26,434 bases of DNA, from positions 1-26,434 of the IMG/VR virus record IMGVR_UViG_3300017963_004677, one strand, 5' to 3'. The position numbers were made by a program, and so were the translations under genes. The DNA is from a virus. The notes beneath the pieces were generated by a model that saw nothing but the letters and a program-made list of their open reading frames with translations, did not search any database and was not told the origin of the DNA. Of the stretch, positions 11,797-18,659 are shown piece by piece (within the stretch, counting starts at the first letter, position 1; each line of letters opens with the position of its first letter).

Positions 11797-13215
11797 CTAC
11801 GGTAATGTAGCTAGCAAAAAGCCACCAAACCAAGTACGAATATCCCCAACACCACCAGTCGAAATTATATCAACGTTCTTAACACCACCAGATATTGTCA
11901 TGGTTAACTCTGCCGTATCTCCTGCGTCCATCCGAGTTGTAGTAGAAACAACAAATGTATACTGATCAATATTATCTACAATAGGTGTAGGATCGATGTT
12001 GTTCTGAGCGTTGGTCTGGTTATATGTTCCTGTAATTTGAACTTGTGTTTGCGCCGCATTGTGACCAAGCGCCGTATCTTCACAAAGAATGTTACCTATG
12101 AAGCAATATATTCCCTTAGAGGTTGCTGTAAATTTACCAGTTGTGGTGTCAAACTCCCCAGCAATATCAAAAAACTCTTGGTCAAAGGGTATCTGGTACA
12201 CGGTCCCGTCACCCGTTACATTGGCCTGAGAAGCGCTTAGGTATGCTTTAAAGTTTGAGGTTGCAGTTGGTGCAATACCGGAAGCAGATATCTGTATAGA
12301 GTTGGGACCATTAACAATAGTTACACCGGCTCCAGCGGTCAACGTGTTCCAAGCAGGGGTACCTCCGGTCGCACCAATTAGGAGCTCTCCGTCGTCACCC
12401 TTTGAAGCAGTAAATACCCCAACAGCACTAGACTGAACTACGCCTTCTCCAGGATCATCAGTGTCGATCGTTATGGTGTTACCCACAGCCGAGGTCGCTA
12501 TGTTCCGACCTCCAAGGAGGTTTATAGTTCCTGCCACAGGTAGAGCAGTCCCTACGTCCGTCACAATTCTTTCAATAGCCGCATCAGCAGCGATAGTTAC
12601 GGTGTTTCCTGCCCCTGTGGTGGTGACCCCTATGCCTCCCAAAATATTTATGACGCCTGCCACGGGGGTTGCATTTCCCACGTCAGCGACGTATGTATCA
12701 GCAATGGTGTTAGGTACCACATTGATCGTTACAATATTTCCGGCTCCTGTGGTCCCCATGTTTAGGCCCCCCAAAACTTTAAGTATCCCTAAAGCGGGTT
12801 GAGCATTTCCTGCATCCGTCTGGTATGTATCGGCAATAGTGTCTAGCGCTATATTTATAGTCAAGGTGTTAGCTGTACCTACCGTCTGTAAGTTAACCCC
12901 CCCAAGCATATTAACATTGCCAACACCGTCAGGAAGAACAAGAATACCAGCGTCAGGAGTAATAGTTTCGATACCATCTCCAGATCCTATACGTATCCAT
13001 GTAGCAATTGCATCATCTTTTTTAACCAATGTCCAAAGCTGTCCATTAACACCTCCAGACCTATCCAGCCAAATTGTACCTATATTGTACCCTGCATAAT
13101 CGTTCGTGGTAGGCTCTCTTTGAGCTGAAAAAAATAGGGATGGGGCAGTTGGCTCTATCCCCATATAGGCTAACGGATTAAGTCCAGTTAACCTTGAATC
13201 TTTCCTGTTAGCCAT
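11797..13215 (-). CDS. Tail-fibre-type protein B, paralogue of A
   Basis: A 472-residue protein with AAGGA before the ATG. It repeats the plan of the neighbour downstream: attachment domain (1-77), four TDAG/ILGG repeats (about 80-265), a linker with SKGDDGELLIGATG, and a C1q-like tip with FKAYLSASQ and WFGGFLL. The two proteins match closely in the first domain and linker but much less on the strands and loops of the tip. That pattern is expected of duplicated fibres whose receptor-binding ends have diverged. The gap to protein A is only eight bases. Confidence 0.8.
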   Translation of the reverse strand: MANRKDSRLTGLNPLAYMGIEPTAPSLFFSAQREPTTNDYAGYNIGTIWLDRSGGVNGQLWTLVKKDDAIATWIRIGSGDGIETITPDAGILVLPDGVGNVNMLGGVNLQTVGTANTLTINIALDTIADTYQTDAGNAQPALGILKVLGGLNMGTTGAGNIVTINVVPNTIADTYVADVGNATPVAGVINILGGIGVTTTGAGNTVTIAADAAIERIVTDVGTALPVAGTINLLGGRNIATSAVGNTITIDTDDPGEGVVQSSAVGVFTASKGDDGELLIGATGGTPAWNTLTAGAGVTIVNGPNSIQISASGIAPTATSNFKAYLSASQANVTGDGTVYQIPFDQEFFDIAGEFDTTTGKFTATSKGIYCFIGNILCEDTALGHNAAQTQVQITGTYNQTNAQNNIDPTPIVDNIDQYTFVVSTTTRMDAGDTAELTMTISGGVKNVDIISTGGVGDIRTWFGGFLLATLP

Positions 13216-13224
13216 GATTGTTCC

Positions 13225-13533
13225 TTAACTTGGTAAATTAGCTTGAGCTTCGTCCGTCTTTGTTTGCGCATCTTTATAGTCATCTTGTGCAAACACTAAC
13301 AACGCATAGTCATCTTTATCCGTTGGAATAGACACTACGCCACGAGCTGCAAGTTTTGGATCCCACTCTTCTTTTAATCTTTTAAAACACTGACGATATT
13401 TGTGATCTATGATGTAGAACAATCTACGCTTCATATCTTCATCAAATATCCCAGAAGGTATGTCGTTCTTAATTACCTTCTTTTGAGCTTCTGTAAGTTC
13501 AAACAACTTAACATCATCAACTTTTACTATCAT
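13225..13533 (-). CDS. Small helical protein within the fibre cluster
   Basis: A 102-residue protein; AAGGGAAC precedes the ATG at 13533. It is mainly helical and charged, with a central segment DHKYRQCFKRLKEEWDPKL (about 43-61) and a C-terminal DDY..A motif. It lacks the beta-repeat character of its neighbours. Small helical proteins of this type are common next to fibre genes; a chaperone or attachment role is a guess from position. Confidence 0.65.
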   Translation of the reverse strand: MIVKVDDVKLFELTEAQKKVIKNDIPSGIFDEDMKRRLFYIIDHKYRQCFKRLKEEWDPKLAARGVVSIPTDKDDYALLVFAQDDYKDAQTKTDEAQANLPS

Positions 13534-13548
13534 TTCTGTTCCCTTCTT

Positions 13549-14211
13549 TTAACACGCTAAATATCCTGTAAGAGCTCCACGTACTGTAGCTCCATCGTTA
13601 TAACCTATATCTACTACTTTTGAACCACCAGACACCTTATTGACCATAGTTACTGTGTCAGAAGCATCTACGTCCGCCAGCACACCAACAAATCCAAATG
13701 CTCCCTGATCAGAGCCACCTTGAACTTGTGCATATGGATTCTGAAAAATTTTATACGTCCTATTTGATGTAACTATGTATAGTTCTTCTGAGGTATGCGA
13801 CGAGGTAAGATCGTTTTTCCAAGTAAAACCACCGAGCCAGTAGCGGCCCGCCACAGGAGCGGTGAAAGTTGTTGTGGTAAAATCGCTACTCTGATCAAAA
13901 CGCTCTTCATATTCACACGTCGCTGCAGTACCATCACCAGTTACATTTTGCATATCAACCTGGTACACTTCTCCTGAAAATGCGGGAGTTAATGGATGAG
14001 TTATCTCTCCTGCCGCTGTAATAACCATAAAATCATTCGACCCCAAAGCCGACCCTTGAGAAATCTTAAAGCTATCCCCTGCATCATCATCTACACCTAC
14101 CCTGAATTCTCCGGTCCCGTTTATTGAGAACTGGGTATATGAATCACCCGAGCTACCCGGATCAATGGTCATATCTCCAGCTTTGTTATTTATACTGTTT
14201 TTTGTTGCCAT
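13549..14211 (-). CDS. Short fibre/tip protein C
   Basis: A 220-residue protein with GAGG before the ATG. Residues 1-75 contain a phage fibre motif (SYTQFSINGTGEFR, FKISQGSALGSND, ITAAGE). Residues 85-220 form a C1q-like jelly roll (NVTGDGT, FTAPVAGRYWLGGF, and a final Gly-Tyr-Leu). It lacks the TDAG/ILGG shaft repeats. It probably forms a short receptor-binding tip or head fibre. The first 60 codons are a direct repeat of the next gene upstream. Confidence 0.75.
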   Translation of the reverse strand: MATKNSINNKAGDMTIDPGSSGDSYTQFSINGTGEFRVGVDDDAGDSFKISQGSALGSNDFMVITAAGEITHPLTPAFSGEVYQVDMQNVTGDGTAATCEYEERFDQSSDFTTTTFTAPVAGRYWLGGFTWKNDLTSSHTSEELYIVTSNRTYKIFQNPYAQVQGGSDQGAFGFVGVLADVDASDTVTMVNKVSGGSKVVDIGYNDGATVRGALTGYLAC

Positions 14212-14878
14212 ACTCGCCTCAAACCGCTAAGAACCCACTAAACCATGTATATGGATCAGTAGCTCCATTGGTTATAACATCTACAACTTTACTTGCATTA
14301 CCTATAGTCACAGTGGTTGTCGCTGTGTCAGCCGCATCCATATCACATAAAATAGAAGTGCTACATCCAAACTGACTTGATCCATCATCTACCGCCTCTG
14401 GATTGTTTTGCACAAAGAGATAATCCCTATTGCTCGTCCTTATATAAAATAGCCCAACAGTTTGTGAGGCTATTCCTCCGAGCGTTATACCAGTCTGTAG
14501 ATGGTATTTTCCGTCAACCGGAGCGGTGAACGTTGATGTGCCGTCAAAATCGCTGTTTTGATCAAATATCTCACTATCATACACTATGGTATATGACGTA
14601 TTGTCGCCCGTTACATTGGATTTTTGCGAGGTAACAACAGCTAAAAATGCCGAAGTTAAAGGCTTGGTGACCTCGCCAGCAGCAGTGATGACCAGGCAAT
14701 CATTTGACCCTAAGGCCGATCCCTGAGAAATCTTAAAGCTATCGCCAGCATCGTCATCCACGCCAATACGAAACTCACCGGTTCCATTGATAGAAAACTG
14801 GGTATATGAATCACCTGACGCTCCTGGATCTATAGTTAAATCTTGAGTCTTATTATTAATACTATTTTTTGTCGCCAT
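14034..14878 (-). repeat. Direct repeat of fibre gene starts (14034-14211 and 14703-14878)
   Basis: About 177 bases at the start of protein C and of protein D can be aligned over their whole length with mostly third-position differences, by eye about three quarters identical. The repeat ends where the variable tips begin. It records a tandem duplication and would allow homologous exchange between the two genes, for which the phage supplies an annealing protein (ERF). Confidence 0.75.
14219..14878 (-). CDS. Short fibre/tip protein D, paralogue of C
   Basis: A 219-residue protein. The ATG at 14878 follows TTAGGAGATAGT; a longer frame to 14950 would enter the neighbouring gene. The N-terminal 70 residues are nearly the same as in protein C. 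The C-terminal jelly roll keeps NVTGDNT, FTAPVDGKYHL and WFSGFL but otherwise differs. This is again the pattern of a kept base with a changed tip. Confidence 0.75.
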   Translation of the reverse strand: MATKNSINNKTQDLTIDPGASGDSYTQFSINGTGEFRIGVDDDAGDSFKISQGSALGSNDCLVITAAGEVTKPLTSAFLAVVTSQKSNVTGDNTSYTIVYDSEIFDQNSDFDGTSTFTAPVDGKYHLQTGITLGGIASQTVGLFYIRTSNRDYLFVQNNPEAVDDGSSQFGCSTSILCDMDAADTATTTVTIGNASKVVDVITNGATDPYTWFSGFLAV

Positions 14879-14886
14879 ACTATCTC

Positions 14887-17727
14887 CTAAACAACCGTTA
14901 TATTTCCTTTTGATGTCAACACTGTCCACGTTGTGTTCGCCACAGTACAAAGAACTTCAACAGCGTCATAATCGTCCGTCGAGGCTAGATATCCACCCAC
15001 CCCAACAGTTGTGGAAGAATCTTCGTCCCAAATTATGCTTTCTGATGCGTTCTGAGCTAATTTCCAGCCACCTGCACCCTTACCACAAATTCGTACAACT
15101 GAGCCCAATGCTGCTGTGTCTGGAAGCGTAACTGTAACCAACCCTGCGTTGTTCGTAATATAGCCATTGTCGACAGCTGCTGACTGAGATGTTCCGGTAA
15201 CCTCGTTCCAGGTTAGCCCTCCACCTCCACCAGTAGCATTGATCGTTACAGTGGAGCCTGAGCCCGAGGTGGTCACGTTTGTGCCCCCTGCGAAGGTTAT
15301 TGTTCCCGCTGCTGCCGTCGCATTTCCCCCGTCTGTCGCATAGGTTGTAGCTACAGCGTCAAAATCTATGTCTCTATCATCTACGGTCCATGTTCTCACT
15401 GTAGAGGTTGTTATACCTGAGCATTGGAAAGCTAACTTTCTACTGTTGTCTCCATCATCTATAATTCTAAATACATTATCTTCAAACTCGTTAGATACTG
15501 CTCCAGTAGCGGTGATCGTCAAGGTGCTGCCCGAGGCCGAGGTGTTGATTCCACTTCCTCCACTCACGGTGAGTATCCCTAACGCGGGAACTGCGGATCC
15601 CGAGTCACTGGTAAACGAATCAGCTACGTTGCCATCTACATCAAAAGTTACGGTAGAGCCTGCTGCTGCAGAAGTTAAGTTGTTTCCACCTGCAAAGGTA
15701 AATACAGCTGAAGCAGCCTGAGCCGTTCCGCCATCTCCTGCAAATGTAAGATCATCGATCGTTTCTAAAGCAGATTGAACGGTAGTATCGGCCGCACTGA
15801 GTATGTGGTCAAAATTTGTTGTATCTGTTAGAACAAGAGCCGCACCGGTTGATGTTGCCCCAGAGAAACTTGTTCTTGCTGTTTCTTTTGCAATGATGAC
15901 ATCCACTATAGATGTAGAAGACTCTTCAAAGATAATAAACCCTAGTTGCGCCATTTCCAACCTGGCGAGCTCGCCAGTAGATGTCGGTATAGAATCGTTA
16001 GCTACAGCTGTTTGAGCTGCCGTTAAATTATTATATTGAGCGTCCCCAAGCACTGCAAAGTATTGTGGGGTTGTGGTATTAAGATCATCTTTAGATACGT
16101 ACAATCTATAAACAGAGTACTTGTTAGCTCCAAGTGCTGTTGCTGTACCAGCATTGTTCCATGTTCCATCAAACGTATCGCTTGATGCGTATCTTGCCCA
16201 TTTTCCAGAGCCATTTGTAAAGTATTGATTAAATACTTCTGCTACGCCTCCGCTGTCAGGTATTGTAGTCTCTAAACCATGATCTTCTAGTTCATCAGCC
16301 CCTGATATTTCTATTTTTTGTGTTCCATTTAGTGTAATATTTGCGCCATTTTGGTTGTCAGCTATGACAGGTCCTATTGTATCGTGAGCCCAAATCGATG
16401 TTGAATATGGGAATTGGTATGGATGGTTTTCTTTAACAGTCTGTTGGATGTTCGTTCCGGATGTGGAGTCACGCATACACTCAAACAGCACTACATTATC
16501 TCTAAATAATGACTCACTGTATGTAGTTGTCTTTTGTATTGTTCCAGTATTATCCATGTAGATATAATAAGTGTTTCCGGCTGTTAGCCCTGTCACTGTT
16601 TGTGGAGCGGTCCATGTTACAGGCTCACCTTTTATGTATCCTGTACCTGCTTGAGAAACTGTAAATTGTCCAAGAGTTGTATCATCAAAGTATGGAGATC
16701 CGCCTGACCAAGTAGCAAAACCTGACATGATTCTTAAGCCTGTTCCCGCTTCTATATCTATAGTTCCAGCGCCGTTCGTCACGGTCAGCGTGCCATCAGT
16801 AGCAGTTATTGCCCCTAAGACAGGGTCTGCGCCTGCCGATCCGATTGGGATCTCTCCGTTTCCAGCAACCCCTAATTCAGTAACAGCAGCTGTGCCCGAA
16901 CCGACAATAAGCGAGTGGTCCGTGATCGAGGCAACTCCGGTACCTCCGTTATCAACTGGTAAAACACCAGTGACGTCACTCGTTAAATCAACTTGTCCCC
17001 ATGATGGGTTTGCTCCTGTATTACCTTTAAGAACGGTGTTAGTGGCTCCTACTGCTAGAGAGTCTAAGCTCCCTGTAGCATCTCCAACTTGTACACCATA
17101 TTGTGTAGTACCAGAAACAGCAACTGACACGGTATTACCCGCACCGCTTGTAGATATATTTCGCCCAGCCAGTCCCAAAATATTTAGAACTCCAAGAGCG
17201 GGTGTAGCTGTACCCGAATCCGTGGGAAAAGAATTTGATGTAGCTCCACTAGTTTCAATATTTAAACTGTTTGGACCTGGTGTAATGGTTATCGTTCCCC
17301 CTGAAGAGGAAAGTGTCGCAAAGTCTGGTGAACCCGCTGTTGCAGCTATTAAGAGCTGTCCATTGGTACCAGCAGAAGTCCAACCAAAAGCAGAGGCTGT
17401 TCCCGCGCCAAAAGGCACAGCGTTAGCCGTCTGTGTTCCTAGTTTTGCTGTCAAACCACTTGGTACTATAGCTCGTGTCGTATCAGTACCGGCTATGGTT
17501 TCAGCGCTAGTCGCTAGTTCTACCACGCCGACAGCTGAGGTCGTCGCGTCTGATATAGATATAGTTAAAGTAAAAGCACCGGGATTACCTGTGACAAGTA
17601 TTGGTCCCGATCCTACTAGATTTAAATTAGCTACGCCATCTGGCCCAACTGCACCGCCTACGTCACCAGTTATGGTTCCGACGGCGCCGATGGACCCTGC
17701 GTTTATAAATTTTCCTAACTGTGACAT
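14887..17727 (-). CDS. Large tail-fibre protein (946 aa)
   Basis: The ATG follows CTAGGAGATAATC, whose TAG is the stop of the upstream gene. Residues 61-96 match the phage tail-fibre repeat type (GVVELATSAETIAGTDTTRA). Four TDSG/ILG-type repeats follow, one near residues 165-205 and three in the last third, sharing their core with proteins A and B. The middle, about 335-640, is a different module with Trp- and Tyr-rich beta strands and may be a receptor- or sugar-binding insertion. The C-terminal 95 residues are Thr/Ser/Val-rich beta strands ending in ITVV rather than a C1q tip. No catalytic motif of a depolymerase is recognised. It is probably a main side fibre. Confidence 0.8.
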   Translation of the reverse strand: MSQLGKFINAGSIGAVGTITGDVGGAVGPDGVANLNLVGSGPILVTGNPGAFTLTISISDATTSAVGVVELATSAETIAGTDTTRAIVPSGLTAKLGTQTANAVPFGAGTASAFGWTSAGTNGQLLIAATAGSPDFATLSSSGGTITITPGPNSLNIETSGATSNSFPTDSGTATPALGVLNILGLAGRNISTSGAGNTVSVAVSGTTQYGVQVGDATGSLDSLAVGATNTVLKGNTGANPSWGQVDLTSDVTGVLPVDNGGTGVASITDHSLIVGSGTAAVTELGVAGNGEIPIGSAGADPVLGAITATDGTLTVTNGAGTIDIEAGTGLRIMSGFATWSGGSPYFDDTTLGQFTVSQAGTGYIKGEPVTWTAPQTVTGLTAGNTYYIYMDNTGTIQKTTTYSESLFRDNVVLFECMRDSTSGTNIQQTVKENHPYQFPYSTSIWAHDTIGPVIADNQNGANITLNGTQKIEISGADELEDHGLETTIPDSGGVAEVFNQYFTNGSGKWARYASSDTFDGTWNNAGTATALGANKYSVYRLYVSKDDLNTTTPQYFAVLGDAQYNNLTAAQTAVANDSIPTSTGELARLEMAQLGFIIFEESSTSIVDVIIAKETARTSFSGATSTGAALVLTDTTNFDHILSAADTTVQSALETIDDLTFAGDGGTAQAASAVFTFAGGNNLTSAAAGSTVTFDVDGNVADSFTSDSGSAVPALGILTVSGGSGINTSASGSTLTITATGAVSNEFEDNVFRIIDDGDNSRKLAFQCSGITTSTVRTWTVDDRDIDFDAVATTYATDGGNATAAAGTITFAGGTNVTTSGSGSTVTINATGGGGGLTWNEVTGTSQSAAVDNGYITNNAGLVTVTLPDTAALGSVVRICGKGAGGWKLAQNASESIIWDEDSSTTVGVGGYLASTDDYDAVEVLCTVANTTWTVLTSKGNITVV

Positions 17728-17736
17728 GATTATCTC

Positions 17737-18075
17737 CTAGTCTGCGCCATGAAATGCGGTTACATATACGGCACCCTGTGTTGGAGCACTAATCTGTTTC
17801 ACATATATCCTCGCACCCTCTGGTATATAAAACCCGTGCTCTATAGATTTATTTGCTGTGATATCTAAAAGTATGAAACCCTCTCGTGGGAGAGGAATGT
17901 GATCATCTATACCATCAAAGGAGAACATCAGTGTGGCGTCAGTTATGTTTTGAATTACTATAATCCGTATAGGATTTTCAAAAGCGGTACCAACTCCCAT
18001 ATAGGAGGCACCTATCGATCCGTGAGCTAACGTTCGAGCTGGCTCAGGAACTAAACGTATTGCTTGCGCAGGCAT
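17737..18075 (-). CDS. Small beta-rich virion-type protein
   Basis: A 112-residue protein with AAGGAATAGAA before the ATG. Alternating hydrophobic strands (RIIVIQNITDATLMFSFDG, GFILLDIT) and a final YVTAF strand suggest a beta-sandwich. Small proteins of this type occur in many tailed phages near tail or head-completion genes; the exact role is not known to me. The stop supplies part of the ribosome site of the large fibre gene. Confidence 0.6.
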   Translation of the reverse strand: MPAQAIRLVPEPARTLAHGSIGASYMGVGTAFENPIRIIVIQNITDATLMFSFDGIDDHIPLPREGFILLDITANKSIEHGFYIPEGARIYVKQISAPTQGAVYVTAFHGAD

Positions 18076-18077
18076 TT

Positions 18078-18278
18078 CTATTCCTTTTTATTTTCTTTTT
18101 TCGCTTCTTTCTTCTCTTCTGAGCCAGGACTCAAATCAATATCGATTCCCGTCTCCCTTTCTATTACTGCTTCAGCTATCTCTTCTATCTTATTGTCTTG
18201 CTTCAATTTAAACACGATAGTAGAGCCTACACCTACAACGATAGATCCAACGATAAGAACTATACTCCACACTGACAT
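18078..18278 (-). CDS. Small one-pass membrane protein
   Basis: A 66-residue protein; GGGGAA lies upstream of the ATG. Residues 3-24 are a hydrophobic Gly/Val/Ile segment, then comes a conserved-looking EEIAEAVIERETGIDIDLSP stretch, then a Lys/Glu-rich tail. Similar small anchored proteins are widespread in phage virion clusters. A holin is possible but only one segment is seen and there is no endolysin nearby, so no lysis function is assigned. Confidence 0.65.
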   Translation of the reverse strand: MSVWSIVLIVGSIVVGVGSTIVFKLKQDNKIEEIAEAVIERETGIDIDLSPGSEEKKEAKKENKKE

Positions 18279-18299
18279 ACATTCCCCTTTGAATTTTAA

Positions 18300-18527
18300 T
18301 TAGTTAGCTTGAGCTTCACCCTTTTCAAGCTTCACATCATCATCAGTTTTTATCTCTACTTCTCGGGTTGCTCGTTTTTGTGCTTCTTGAGATAGTTCAA
18401 CTATTTTCCCCATCATTTCATGACATGCATCATATGCCTCTCCGTACGGTGCTCCAAACGGCATCATGAACTCATAGTTGCGCTCATCTTTTTCTATCAC
18501 AAACTTGAGCATTCCTAATTGTTCCAT
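18300..18527 (-). CDS. Small acidic protein of the fibre cluster
   Basis: A 75-residue protein with AAAGGAG before the ATG. It has two beta-like strands at the start and a long helix (about residues 28-55), ending in an acidic tail. It is the first gene after the terminator at 18616-18646, so it may begin a separate transcript with the genes 18278-10373. No family is recognised. Confidence 0.65.
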   Translation of the reverse strand: MEQLGMLKFVIEKDERNYEFMMPFGAPYGEAYDACHEMMGKIVELSQEAQKRATREVEIKTDDDVKLEKGEAQAN

Positions 18528-18540
18528 GGTTCTCCTTTGT

Positions 18541-18553
18541 GGGATTTTATCCC
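18541..18553 (-). other. Short hairpin upstream of the ribosome site at 18527
   Basis: GGGAT and ATCCC form a perfect 5-bp stem with a 3-base loop, placed just before the AAAGGAG of the 75-aa gene. It has no T-run and is more likely a 5' mRNA stabilising or translation-control hairpin than a terminator. The 130 bases between 18528 and 18659 otherwise hold the terminator below and AT-rich sequence with no clear promoter. Confidence 0.4.
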
Positions 18554-18615
18554 TCTATAAGATTAAAAATTCGCTTCGTTCATATAATATCAAGTCGAAC
18601 TGTAGCAATCCATGC

Positions 18616-18646
18616 AAAAAATGCCCCACCCAGACAGATGGGGCAT
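18616..18646 (-). terminator. Intrinsic terminator after the 907-aa fibre gene
   Basis: ATGCCCCA (18621-18628) and TGGGGCAT (18639-18646) form a perfect 8-bp stem with a 10-base loop; on the minus strand it is followed by a run of six T (18621-18616). It lies 14 bases after the stop of the large fibre gene and is the clearest terminator in the window. Confidence 0.88.
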
Positions 18647-18659
18647 ACAACAGATATGA

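Noticed and set aside
16727-17740. Long plus-strand frame (337 codons) opposite the 946-aa fibre.
   Set aside because: It mirrors the repeat-biased codons of the fibre gene (Pro/Val/Ala-rich shadow), has no ribosome site, and the fibre frame is clearly the coding one. The same applies to plus-strand frames at 10887, 12461, 15368, 19231, 20188 and 20731.
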